NCBI GenBank assembly: GCA_029255685.2
Contig: CM055318.2
Location: 687,001-751,000, forward strand
Reading direction: 5' to 3'
Source: Silene conica
Taxonomy: Eukaryota > Streptophyta > Magnoliopsida > Caryophyllales > Caryophyllaceae
DNA: 64,000 bases
The position numbers were made by a program, and so were the translations under genes. Shown piece by piece: positions 1 through 11,400 of this stretch (position 1 is the stretch's first letter; each line of letters starts with the position of its first letter). Under the pieces are notes generated by a model. It saw nothing but the letters and a program-made list of their open reading frames with translations, had not been told where the DNA came from and made no database searches.

Positions 1-48
1 AACCGTTTACTAAATGAATATAATATCATGTTTGACTATTCATTGCAG

Positions 49-290
49 GTTTCCTCGGCAAAATTCTTCGAGAGAATGCTCAGCTAAGACAAAACGATCT
101 CGAGACATCCCAAAGGCTGAAGGCAATTGAAGAATACTTAAGTCAACAGGGGGCGCAGTTCACTACTCAGAGCTGCAACCCGGGAGGCTTTTCTCAGCCG
201 AGACGCGACTTTGACGATGATGGCGGCGACAATGCTAGGGCGGCCAGTCATTTCGCCACCCCACAGCCCACCGACACGACCGTTAGATAG
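49..290 (+). CDS. C-terminal exon of a CACTA-element protein (partial)
   Basis: This is the last exon of a gene that begins left of the window. A pyrimidine-rich stretch ending in CATTGCAG (to 48) is the acceptor, and the exon then reads open for 80 codons to TAG at 288-290. The peptide begins FLGKILRENAQLRQND and contains a short coiled-coil-like stretch (ETSQRLKAIEEYLSQQ), followed by an acidic tail. This fits the coiled-coil C-terminus of plant Ptta/En/Spm transposase-family proteins (Pfam Transposase_24 type), but no catalytic residues are visible here. Its place about 700 bp inside the CACTA terminus supports the assignment. It could instead be a captured host exon. Confidence 0.55.
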
Positions 291-537
291 ATTTCATTAG
301 GTTGTTTAGTTGATGTACCGCGGACTATGTTTAGTTTTGAGTTGGATTATCATTTGTAAAACTTTCTTATTAGTTATGAAAAGAGATATTAAAAACCCTT
401 GTCTCCGACAAGTTTTTGTTGCTGGGTCGTTTTTCTGAAATTGCAGGTTTACAGATCATGCAAAAGGGAAAAAATGAATCATTTCAATGGAAATGGGGAG
501 CTGGAAAAAGGGCTGAAACCGGAAAATCACACAGGTA

Positions 538-972
538 TTTGCGACGGAAATGTCTCAATTTGCGACGGACATTCCGTCGCAAACCTTGACCAGAAGTCAA
601 GGTCAGTCAAGGTTTGCGACGGAAAATCCGTCGCAAATGGACCTCTTTGCGACGGATTTTCCGTCGCAAACCTTGACTGACTATGACCAGAAGTCAAGGT
701 CAGTCAATATTTGCGACGGAAAATCCGTCGCAAAGAGGCCCATTTGCGACGGATTTTCCGTCGCAAACCTTGACTGACCTTGACTCCTGGTCAAGGTCAA
801 TCCGTCGCAAAGAGTGGTCAATCCGTCGCAAAAAAGTTGCGACGGAAAAATCCGTCGCAAATTAACTTTTTGCGACAAAAATATGGGACAGACGCAGTCC
901 GTCGCAAATCCGTCGCAAAAACATCATTTGCGACGGATTTCACCCTTTTTGCGACGGAAAATTCCGTCGCAA
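538..972. repeat. Palindromic subterminal repeats of the CACTA element
   Basis: A GC-rich island made of TTTGCGACGGA units and their inverse TCCGTCGCAAA, often back to back as hairpins of about 24 bp. They are separated by a spacer containing CTTGACCAGAAGTCAAGG, itself a partial palindrome. There are more than a dozen half-sites. In characterised En/Spm elements, subterminal motifs bind the TnpA protein, so these are likely transposase-binding sites by analogy. The short open frames across this stretch are by-products of the repeats. Confidence 0.8.
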
Positions 973-993
973 ACAGAGCATTGTTTTGTAGTG

Positions 994-3900
994 TGAGCCT
1001 CGTCACCAAAAAAAAAATATAATGCATAATTTTCTATATTTATGACGTTACTAACTACGATTTATAAATTTTTGTTGAAAATTTATTTTCGTGTTGGAGT
1101 TATTTATGTCTATTTTTTAGTAGCTGAATTACTCCTTAAAGCACAATAAATAGTACAAATAGAGCAAAATTTCTCAACAACAAATACGTTTACTCATTCT
1201 CTTCTTTTATTATTACTCTCTATAATCATTTTGCGTGATACTCCGTAATATTTAACACCATTTAAGAGTTTTTAACTCGACTATTTAGTTCTTAAGGAAT
1301 ATAAATCTTTATACTCTCAAATTATTATTGTGAAATATTTGGTTTTTCAGTTAGTGGTTTTTTGTTTACCTTTATTTAGTATTTAAAGAAGAATTTATCA
1401 TTTTAAATATTTTAGTGTTATTTCTTCTATCCTAAAATCCGTGGTTGAATTTGTTAGCTTAATATTACGGATTTTGTCCAACAACCTAGATTGGTAGTTG
1501 TTATCAACAGTAATAAAATGTTGCATTTTGGAATATTCAGATAGTGCAATTTCTAAAGATAAAGACATGTATACTTTTTATTCACGGTATGTTTAACGTG
1601 TACTCTAAAGACACATATTAACAGTTTAAAAAAATAAATTTTTTGAGAATATATTATGAATGATTGATACACAAACCCACATTTGCTATAATAAAATATT
1701 CTCAACAATATTCAATTAACTTATTAATACTCACATTTATACATGTTATAAAAACCGTTTTATTAATACTCCCATATTTTATGAGATGGTTGAAAATGTG
1801 TTAATGAGTTATGAAAATATAAAAAACAGTAATTATTGTGTGATACGGTTTTAAATCCGTCTCATAACAAAATAGTGTCGTACACTCGTACCGTATAAAT
1901 TACGTATAGAAACAGCATAGGAGATGTATAGTTTATTGGTTAATAGGAAAATTAAAAGTCAACGAAGGTGTGTGAGAAAAATTGGTAAAGTTTGTTTGAG
2001 AAAATAGAAGGTAAAGTCAAGTGAGTTGGTGTCGGCTTACATGAGACTTGTTCCCGTAGGTGAATTTTTGTTCTTCGGGTCAAAATCAATTTTTATTTCT
2101 TCCGATTTTTTTAACATATGTTTTAAATACACATTAATAATCTAAATTTAGAAATATTTATAAGATATTGCCATTATATATTTAAGAATAAACCTATATT
2201 CACTATAATTAGTAAGAATATACTGTGAATTTTACCATGTTTAGGTTTTAATGTGTAATTTAAGAGCACATGTTAAAAAATTCGATTTTTTTAAATGAAG
2301 ATTTGTTTTAAGAAACTAATGAATAAACATACATTGTAAAAGATAAATTTTATTTGTCAATTATTAAAATAGACCATCTTTTTTTGCCATAAAATCCAAT
2401 CTATTTCATTACTAATATAAAAGGTAGATTTTATTTGTCATGGTTTTAGAATTGACATATTTTTTATTAGAAATATTGATGCGTGTTTTTTTATTATCTA
2501 TATAGTGGTGTATTTTTTTAATTGTCAATTTTTTATCCTAATTTTTTTGACTCGTACCTGTGTTTTTAATATGTAACTTTTTTATTATTCATATTTTATT
2601 TTTTAGTAATTACTTTAAATTTTAATATTCAATAAAGTTTTATTGTTTAATTGTATGAGAGAGAATAATTAAAAATGATAAGATGAAAGAGCGTATTAAA
2701 TACCTCATAGAAATTGGGGGTATTACACAAATTAAAAAAAAAATCATTTCCTTACAAAAATCAACCAAAAGAAATGAATTAAATGTTATTCCTTTTATAA
2801 AAAAAGGGGTTTTGTTTGATTTTTTTTACGTCTTTTAAAACATATGCTAAGAAAATATAACAATTACATGAAAATTGACCTCGTATTTTTTGAATTCTGG
2901 TTACGTCACTGTGTATATTCTTGATAAAATGATACTTGTTTTGCAAAGCAAAAAAGATATTGTAAATTATAACGAAGAAAGTGAGTCATAGAGTTGTTGC
3001 GTGCGAAGTTGAAGTAGTAGAAGGGGACGGGTGTTTTAGACAAATAATCAAAACTTTGGACATTGACGGATATCTGGATTTTGTATATTTGATTATTATT
3101 TTAACATATATACGATTTTTAATCACCTAATCAAGCTTTATAAGTAATAAATATTAAAAAAACACTAAAAAAGGATCTTCACGTCAACCTAACTATCTTT
3201 TCATGCGTAACGATATTCCTTAAAATAGTGGCCAAAGTGAGAATGTTCTTGGCCATTATTAAGACACGATAATTTTGACCTATAATTTTGTATGCTGCCT
3301 CAAATTGATGACTTTACAAATAGTATTTTGATGATCTATGATGATGCAACTAGTATGTCTAGACAAATTGGGAAAATGGGTCGAGTTTGAGTCAGGTTAA
3401 TTTGGGTCTGGTCAATTACGCTTCAAGTCGCCACATTATTTCGGGTTCAGTTTTCTTTTTCGGGTTAATTATCAATTTTTTTAAAAGATAATAATCATTT
3501 TACAACAATAATCATAGGGACTGGGTTATAGTGAATCAGGTCAACTAGGATTTCGAGTCAAGTTCTGGTCTTGAGTTCGAATATCGGACCAGGGATTGAT
3601 CGGTTCAGGTCTAAATACAACTATACAAATGGGCCCATGTAGCTAAAGTGGCTTCAGGTTTGTGTGGAAAGAGGTTTGGGCCATACAAAACGACTTATAG
3701 AGAATGGGCTTTTTATGCAAAATCTAAGCTTGAAAAAATTCGGCACGGACTTCACTGTATTCTCATAAAATAAACTCGAGCTTATTTAAACCTGATAAAA
3801 TTGAGGTCATCACTATTCTCGTGAGCTTTAACTTGAGCTCAACTCGAACTTATATATAATTGTTATGTTGTTAGTTTTTTTTTTTTCTTTTAATATTTTA

Positions 3901-4279
3901 ATACATGATTCGGAGGTTAAATATAGATATTGGGCAAATCAATGATAACATTTGACCGGTTTTGTAACTCATTTTTACGCATTTATATCAAAAGTATTAC
4001 GTAATAATTGTAAAACTTTTATTTCAAGTAGTTATTTCGAATTAAAATCATTATACAACTTTGCGGTCCCACCACGATGAATTTAAGAAAAAAAAAACGA
4101 AATTGGGTTGATGGCGTGACTCAACCAGAACCTTCTAAATGATCTTACAATTATATAGATAAGATTTAACGATGATCTCCCAACTATTTGAGCAAACAAA
4201 GTCGTAATTTTGTTTCATTTCATTTTACCCGAAATCGGTTCTTCTAAACAGAGAAAAATCTTGTGGAGAATTTTTGTCC
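994..4279. other. AT-rich intergenic DNA, no gene seen
   Basis: No convincing coding sequence. Around 1840-1870 is a MITE-like fragment (ATACGGTTTTAAATCCGTCT). At 3370-3640 is a degenerate GGGTC/GGTTC-rich stretch. At 3870-3893 is a poly-T/pyrimidine run. The rest is low-complexity AT-rich sequence. Confidence 0.5.
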
Positions 4280-4452
4280 CACGTACATGGCTCAATAGAC
4301 TTCGAGTCTGTCACCCTCGGGTGATTTACCTGGTGTATGTGGTCTGCAGGCTATCGCATATACGATATACCCGCGGATTTACCCAGTGCACACCGAAGAT
4401 AGTGACTGCGGTTTCCCTCGTTAAAGAAAAGAAACGAAAAAACAGAGGCTAA
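4280..4452 (+). mobile_element. SINE-like 3' fragment
   Basis: The segment from CACGTACATGGCTCAATAGA through GTGCACACCGAAGATAGT to TTTCCCTCGTTAAAG, followed by an A-rich tail, matches my memory of the body and tail of a common plant tRNA-derived SINE type (CGAGTCTGTCACCC, ACCCAGTGCACACCGAAG). The tRNA-like head with a B box is not found upstream, so it looks 5'-truncated or decayed. An open frame over 4210-4452 is not considered a gene. Recognised by eye only. Confidence 0.45.
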
Positions 4453-5924
4453 ATTTTGGAAAGAAAATCAAAGTAAGCATTATTTGGTGACACAAAAGAC
4501 ATGAACTCGTTATCCAACAAAAGAGCAGCCATGGTTTCAGGGACAAGGCGCATAACCAAGTCCACACTCCCATGGCCTTGGCACCCTAAGTAAGCATACA
4601 CCTTCCCTTCCCCTTTATTTCCGTACCCGCTTCGATAACCTATTAATTTACCAAGTCCGAATGTACTCTCTCCCACGTCGAACTTAGGCGAACTCGCTAC
4701 AATCACGTCATTGGAACGACTTGTTCGAGTTGGAGGTACTAAATCGGGTCCTGTTTCCACGGCCCGTTTTACTATATCCTTTGCTGTCCTGTCATCTTGG
4801 GCCTCTACGGCTTTATTAAGCAATGTAGCGGCCCAACCGATACTGTTTACTAGCAGGTCGCCTGCCTTGACGGTCGCCTTGGCTTTGATCGCGTAATTCC
4901 CAAAGTATTCATTTGTTAATGGTGGGTTGAACCGCGGTCTAAGGTTGAGGGGTAACCCGCATGTTGTCGGGTCACTCGGGTTTAGGTTCCTGGCTCGAGT
5001 GATTCGTTTCCATACGAATGCAATCAACGACTGAAATGTCGAAATTGGCCTACTACTACTACTACTACTACTACTACCGGTCTGAACATCTGAATTGGCG
5101 ATCGCTTTTAGCTTTCGTAAGGATGCAGATGAAAATTGAAAGAGTCGACCCGTTAAGTCGTTTTCAGTCGTGGGTCGGATGATGAACTCATCCGGGCTGA
5201 GATACGGGAGTTTGACGACCCGTCCAAAGAGGAAATCGGGTTGTTTGACTATCGGCAGAGGAACTGATTGCGAGAATGTTCCCTCGAAAATACGGGACCA
5301 TACTCGTTGGAAATGATACATAGAGACGCCATCAACCACTGAATGGTTATAACAATTACCAAGAAACACGCCGTCTTTCAACTCCGTCACCTGAACCGAT
5401 AACAACGGTCTAGTATGACCGTCGTAGTTGATCGAGACCTCGCCTAAATCGAACAAAGAACGAAATACTTTTGATTCAACAGAGTTTATGTTCAGAACCT
5501 GAACCATTGTCAAGTCAGGGGCAGACGCATGAATTAACCTGGCGCCAGGGCCGTTACCGCAGTCGATATAGACGTAGCACGAATGTTCGGATTGGTTTGA
5601 GACGGATACGAGCCGGCCTGCTAACGGATAAAAGTGGACAAGCGCTCGAGAAAGCGAGTACTTAAGGACTTCTAAATAAGAGGAGGGTGTAAAATTGGTG
5701 GGCTTACCGTAAAGGTAGCCAAGTTGTGAGTTATCCATTAACAATCGACTCACGTCGAACGGATTCAATGGATGAACATTTCTCGATTCGTTTACTTCGA
5801 TCTGTGGTCTTACGAACGTTTCAGATATCAGCATTGCTCGAGACATTGTTAAGTTCGGAGTTGATATGAGTATGTTTTTCACTTTTTCTTTTGAAGATTG
5901 TTTGTACAGAGTAGTAGAATTCAA
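4449..5924 (-). CDS. BAHD-family (HXXXD) acyltransferase
   Basis: An intronless 491-codon frame. BAHD enzymes are soluble, usually cytosolic, and transfer an acyl group from acyl-CoA to alcohols or amines in specialised metabolism. The catalytic HXXXD motif is HSVVD at residues 194-198 in the context NHSVVDGVSMYHF. LSRALVHFYPLAGRL near residues 91-105 is the family's N-terminal signature. The structural DFGWG motif is replaced by TFGLG at 421-425 (FGLGKLIGYRSG), which is unusual. A run of eight Ser (284-291), encoded by a triplet repeat, lies in the linker before the second domain. Length is slightly above the family's roughly 430-470 aa; Met27 (MSRAMLISETF) may be the true start because family members begin close to that motif. 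It most resembles the uncharacterised At3g50280-type clade. Substrate unknown. Confidence 0.88.
   Translation of the reverse strand: MNSTTLYKQSSKEKVKNILISTPNLTMSRAMLISETFVRPQIEVNESRNVHPLNPFDVSRLLMDNSQLGYLYGKPTNFTPSSYLEVLKYSLSRALVHFYPLAGRLVSVSNQSEHSCYVYIDCGNGPGARLIHASAPDLTMVQVLNINSVESKVFRSLFDLGEVSINYDGHTRPLLSVQVTELKDGVFLGNCYNHSVVDGVSMYHFQRVWSRIFEGTFSQSVPLPIVKQPDFLFGRVVKLPYLSPDEFIIRPTTENDLTGRLFQFSSASLRKLKAIANSDVQTGSSSSSSSSRPISTFQSLIAFVWKRITRARNLNPSDPTTCGLPLNLRPRFNPPLTNEYFGNYAIKAKATVKAGDLLVNSIGWAATLLNKAVEAQDDRTAKDIVKRAVETGPDLVPPTRTSRSNDVIVASSPKFDVGESTFGLGKLIGYRSGYGNKGEGKVYAYLGCQGHGSVDLVMRLVPETMAALLLDNEFMSFVSPNNAYFDFLSKI
5049..5077. repeat. Coding triplet microsatellite (ACT/AGT)n
   Basis: A tandem run of CTA/ACT triplets on the plus strand reads as consecutive AGT serine codons inside the BAHD gene. 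It falls between the two BAHD half-domains, where length change is probably tolerated. Confidence 0.8.
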
Positions 5925-6029
5925 TAGGTATTAATAGTAGTTGAAGACGGATAGTACATCTCTTACAATATGCAAGTGACCGTGTATTATTCGTCTTTGA
6001 CTTACGATGGATAGTGTTCATTCGGGCTG

Positions 6030-6310
6030 GTCAAGAGTGCGGGTCGGCATTGACAACCTGGACATGCCCCGCCACTGTACTCGGTTCTAGCCGCCCGCCT
6101 CACCCGGGTCCAAACCCGTCATGAGCCCGGCCCGAAAGCTGACCCGCCAGACCCGCCCCTGACCTGCCCCAGGCCAGGTCCGGGTTACACGTCCCAAGAA
6201 CCGGGCCCAACCCATCCCGGATCCATCCTGACCCCGGGCCGTGTCCGGGTCCCAATACTTGAACCCGCACCACCCCTCGACCCATCCTGTACCCGTCCGA
6301 CCCGCACTAT
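6030..6310. repeat. GC-rich degenerate CCCGG/GGGTC repeat
   Basis: About 280 bp of degenerate CCCGACCC/GGCCCGG-type sequence, sharply richer in GC than its surroundings, just upstream of the BAHD gene. Similar low-complexity stretches occur at 3370-3640, 16495-16600 and 54170-55690. Open frames across it are compositional. I cannot assign it to a named element. Confidence 0.55.
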
Positions 6311-7844
6311 TGACCATCCTTAGTGTCCATCAACCATCACAAGCAAAACGCTTTAAATAATAGTAAAACCCTAGAACTCATGAATCATGAGTACATGGAT
6401 AAACAAATGGAAAGAAATGAACAATATAATGCTAATTAACAACTCTGCCACCATGGTCGTCACGTTGTATACCAGGTGTAACAATAATACCAATAATTAT
6501 GATTAATCGACTATATTTAAATATTTGCTCCGATCCAAACAAGTCGACTATATTTAAATACTCGCTTCGATGCAATAAAGCTCTGAAAACAAAACTTGGG
6601 TAATATTCAATCATGATAATTTTATTGTTGAAGTCTATAACTTCATTTATATAGTGGTTAACATATTTCCGTCTTAAAAGAGAATACTAAATTATTATTA
6701 AAAAAAAATTATTATTAAAATTATGGCGACAATATTAAATTATTACTAAAAAAATTCAAATACTCGAACAGAAGAAGAGTGAATCACGTCGCAACTGCTA
6801 ATCTTCTCATTACTGCGGGGTCGGGATTTTCTCCCAACATAACTATGATCCTCATCGCTGCTTCAACGGAGAGGCCAAGTAAAATATAGACAACCATGAA
6901 GTACGATATGGTACTGAGAAGCCCAAATCCCAAAGCCCAAATACGAGAATGAAATTCGACCTCAATTTTTAATTTTTACTTAACTCTCGACAAAAGTTCA
7001 TTTTACTTTTATAATTTATATTAATTTTAACTTTATTAATTTATATAAAATTAATTATTCACCTAAATAGTAATTTTACATTAATCTATAATAAACAAAA
7101 TAAAAAATGATAAAATAATTTAAGTTTAACTATATTAATAATTTATATCAAATTAATTATCCACCTAGATAGTAATTATACATTTATCTATAATAAAAAA
7201 ATAAAAAATAATGAAATTTTATGAATTATTCTTACATTTATAATAAATTGTCTTATCGTAAAATTATAACAAAAAAACACTTGTTATATATTATAATTAT
7301 ATATTGTATAAAAGCAGGAGGGTTATTAAAAATAAATTTTGTAATTGATTAAGTAAATTATACTTTGTAAAATGAAATTTGGTGTAATTTCACGAGAAAT
7401 CAAACAATAGAGTTTAATTTCGTTTTTAACTAAAGTTAAAGAGTTTAATAGTTATAATTGAAATTTAAGGAGTCTGATTTCACAATTGACCAAAATTAAG
7501 CGGGTAAATTGTTACTTTCACGATTTTAACTTCATATAAATAGATTGTCGATGTGGTTAATTAATTTCGATCTTAAAAGAGAGTATGTATTAATATATCA
7601 ATAAAAAAAAAGGGATAAATTTTGACCACATGAGCGATTAGTAATACAATACGTCTCATTGAAGACGGATATATCCTTCACAAGCTGAATACGGGTCAAG
7701 TAATATGAATTTAATATAGAAAATAAAAGCAAATTGTTTAGAAAATAACAATATATTTTTGTCTTATTTAACAACTTGGATAATACTTAACCCGTCTTGA
7801 GTTTGTGACGGATATATCCGTCTTCGCTAAGAATTTGTGTAGTA
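6311..7844. other. AT-rich intergenic DNA
   Basis: No gene seen. Two near-copies of AGTCGACTATATTTAAATA-like sequence lie at 6506-6560. At 7640-7835 there is an imperfect inverted pair (GACGGATATATCC / GGATATATCCGTC) ending in AAGAATTTGTG, the same ending as the Mutator-like MITEs at 51.5 and 56.1 kb, so it may be another MITE. Confidence 0.45.
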
Positions 7845-8051
7845 CTCCCTCCGTCCCGGTCATTTGTTATCTATTTCCATTTTTGGGTGTATCATTGAAT
7901 TGTTATCTATTTCCATTTTTGGCAACTTTTTGTGGATGACATTTGATTACATGTGGGGCCATATAATTTGTGTGGTCTAGATTCATTTATGCTTTTTTTC
8001 TTAATCTTTGTGTCAAAAACAATAGATAACAATTGATCGGGACGGAGGGAG
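7845..8051. mobile_element. Stowaway-type MITE (Tc1/mariner)
   Basis: A 207-bp element with terminal inverted repeats: CTCCCTCCGTCCCGGTCATT on the left, and GATCGGGACGGAGGGAG on the right. It is flanked by TA dinucleotides at 7843-7844 and 8052-8053. The CTCCCTCCGT terminus and TA target duplication are diagnostic of Stowaway MITEs. No coding capacity. Confidence 0.9.
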
Positions 8052-8408
8052 TAATAAAGACACTGTCAAATTAAGAAGGTATTATTACACTACTCATCAA
8101 CAATGCAGGCAGTTGGCAATTTTGGCACCTATCTCAGTTGAGCTGTACACTGTGGGAGCTGGAGAATAAATGTTTTGCTCCATCAATTAAATAACTTGAT
8201 AGTGAAATATATATAATAAAGCCACAATTTTACACATTACTTTTCCGAAAATACGCGTTCTTGTTTAAAATCGTCTTAAATTAAAGACAACTCTCACAAT
8301 TAATTATCAATTAAAATAAATTGAAATAAAAAAAAAGTTATGAGAGGTCTTAACTTGAGACGGACAAGACAGTATTCCCGAAACAGCCAACTAAATTCCT
8401 CGACCTAC
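8052..8408. other. 3' flank of the LRR gene
   Basis: AT-rich spacer between the Stowaway MITE and the stop codon of the LRR gene; it probably includes that gene's 3' UTR. Nothing else recognised. Confidence 0.4.
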
Positions 8409-11400
8409 CTATCTAATAAAATTCCATAATAAAATCATCATAAAAAACTCGAACATGTAGACCAACCCGAACCCGTTAATCCCGTGTTTTACCAATCCAA
8501 ATGATGAGTTATTATCAGGATTTATGTCCTTAGACTTCACCAATGCTGGAATCCATACCAATTGCTCTTGAACTTTCTCGGACCCGTCACGCAATCCCGT
8601 GACCTCATCGGACTTACACGGGTCGACCCCGACAGGGGCATGATCACTTGACATTAATTCCCCAATGTAACACAGATTCGGGTTATTCCACGCCTTAAAC
8701 CGCCTCCCTAATCTCCGATAAAAACCAGGGATGAACTTTAAAACACCGGTTAAATTGTTCCCATCGACGTAAATTGAAGTAACAGAAGGCATATTTGCTA
8801 GATCAACTGGTACATTCCCTGTTAGAACATTGTTACTAAGGCCTAAGTACCTTAAATTCTTCAATTTCGACAGCGAATTCGGTACTTCCCCTGACAAACC
8901 AACATTAGAAAGATCCAAAATCATCAAATTTTGCATCTTTTCCCAATTGATTTCTGTAATTTCACCCCCAATTTGATTGCTTGATAACACTATCTCTTGA
9001 ATTGAGCTCATTTCTTCAATTGATCGCGACAATCCACCCGATATATTATTGTTCCGAAGATCCAATAAAGTTAGGTTCTTTAAGTACCCAATTTGATCAG
9101 GAATATTACCCATCAACAAATTGTTGCTTAAATCAAGTTTCAGGAGGGATTTTAGGTACCCAATTGAAAATGGAATGTACCCAGATAAAGAATTTCTGCT
9201 TAAATCTAGGATCAATAGCTCACTTAGATTGCCAAGATTGTCGATAATTCGACCCGTAAATTTATTCTCAGATAGGACTAATCTCTTCAACTGTCTTAAA
9301 TTTCCGATACTCGACGGCAAATTGCCTGAAATTCCATTTTTAATGATCACTAAAGACTGAAGCATTTTCAGATCACCAAATGTAGCAGGTAGTTCACCAA
9401 TGAGACTCGGGTTCGACCGGAATTCTAGTGACTCTAAAGTTGAACCCAGATTTGCCCAATTATCAGTAGGCAATGTAATTGAATTCTGTGAAGAAAAACA
9501 ATTGTAGAAAGATAGAGATTTGAGATGTTTAAACTCAAATAATTGTGGCCTAAATTCTGGATTTTCGGAACATGTGAGGGAATTGTCATGAAGAAGTCCA
9601 ATGTTAAGATCTGTGACATACCAAAAGTCATTCAGAAGATCACATGAAACACCCTGCAGACACAGGAAATTACAGTTCTGTTAGTTTTCTGTCAAAAAAT
9701 GCAGGTCTTTCTTACCGAAAAGATCTTAATCTAGTGGCTAAGACGGAAATATGGTTGCTTCGAGTATCAAATACTAGTATGAAGTATCAAAGGGTCATGT
9801 AGTGTATTCAGAAGCGAACCAGGATTTAATATATGGGGTAGCAAAAAAAATAAAAAACCCATAACCACTAGGTGGAATTTGAGACTTTTACCATTGATTC
9901 TAATGATGTTTAGTGGTCATCTAATGAAATTACTTTTAATTATAAACTATTCAGCAATATTTGGGGTAGCAAAAATTTGCCTTCTTAACCAACTTTTTAA
10001 AGTTTGAGGTAGCGACGTCACCCCTTGCTAGTAGGTGGATTCGTCCATGAATATATATATTATACTGGTCTTGCGCTTCATTTGACATGGAAAAAATGCA
10101 TGTGATTTTTTGAAATGATTTCAACATTACTACAGTTGTAAGTTCAATTTAACTATAAAATATTCTAAAGGACATGTTACATTAGAAAAGAACAATAAGA
10201 AGGTAAAAAAATTGTAGGATGACCAAAACTATGGATTTTTGCATGAAAATAGTAATAAATTTTATCACATCATGACAAGGTAAAAAAAATAATTGGAATT
10301 TTATTGGAAGAGGTGAATTTTTTTTTCAAGGACCTAAAATAGTAATCATAATGCATATAATTGTAAAAAAGAATTCAATCATGAGGATGAGTAATTTGCC
10401 AAAGTTGGAAAATGAATAGATTGGAAGAAAAGACTTAACAAAGAAAATAGAATGTAGGGACTACAATACAAGTATACATTCATTGAGTAGAAATAGAAAT
10501 AAAAGGGATTATAATTCACCACCAAAAACCTTGATGTGTTACCGAAAAAAAAGAAAAAAAAAAACAAAAAAAGAAAAAAACTTAATGTGTTCGGAATAAT
10601 TATCAGCATGTAGTGGAAGACAGATCGATATTATTTTTATTTATTAACAGTAAAGCAAAATGATTCGCTAAACTGTTTACGTTTCTGGTATTATTGTATT
10701 AATAATTAAAAAATGATTTTTTATGATTTAAACATAGGAATAAAGAATGTATATAATCACTATTTACCTACATTTATGAGGGCAAATTTTTATTTCAAAT
10801 TGTCACTTTTAGTCTGAAATTCAGACAGATTTTGTAGCAATTTTTATGATAAAATGTTACCATTTATTGATAAAATGTTACCATTTTTTGAATAAAATGT
10901 TAACATCATTTTTCAGGGTAAAGAGTAACTAATTTGCGATATAACATTTTTTTATTAAATGGTTACATTCTATTAAAAAGATGGTGACATTTTAATCCGT
11001 CTGAAATAAGAGGGTCCGAAGGAAGAATTTATGATTTATGAGATATAGACTAGAGTTTTTAATACAATGAGGTAAGTTGTTAGTTTGAAGTATTTCCATA
11101 TGCCCATATGCTTCATTAATAATGATTTTTGTAGTAACAATTGAGGATACTACTTTAGAACTCAAATTACATTATTTTGCTTGTTTTTTTGGTTTATTAC
11201 AATAATTACAATAATAGTTAACGAGTTTTAAATCAAACCAACGAGTATTACCAGTTTTCAAACTTTTTGGTCCAAAATAAAGTATCAAAGTCTCGTGTAA
11301 TGTCAAACACTTGACAATTTGTTCTAATAATATTTTGATCAAAACTCAAATTACATTATTTGGCTTGTTTTTTGGTTTATTACAATAATTTACGAAACTA

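Larger units (their letters stand above)
1..993 (+). mobile_element. 3' end of a CACTA (En/Spm) DNA transposon
   Basis: The element enters from the left edge. Its right terminus reads TTTTGTAGTG ending at 993, the inverse of the CACTA-type terminus CACTACAAAA that defines this superfamily. Just inside it are many subterminal copies of TTTGCGACGGA in both orientations, and further in is a final coding exon (49-290). The left end and the 3-bp target duplication partner lie outside the window; the three bases after the end are TGA. Seen: terminus, subterminal repeats, exon. Known: this layout is standard for plant CACTA elements. Confidence 0.85.

Noticed and set aside
4210..4452. 80-codon plus-strand open frame beside the BAHD gene
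   Set aside because: Overlaps the SINE-like fragment and has no domain or homology that I recognise.
6087..6317. Minus-strand Gly/Arg/Trp-rich open frames
   Set aside because: Compositional artefact of the GGGTC/CCCGG low-complexity repeat.
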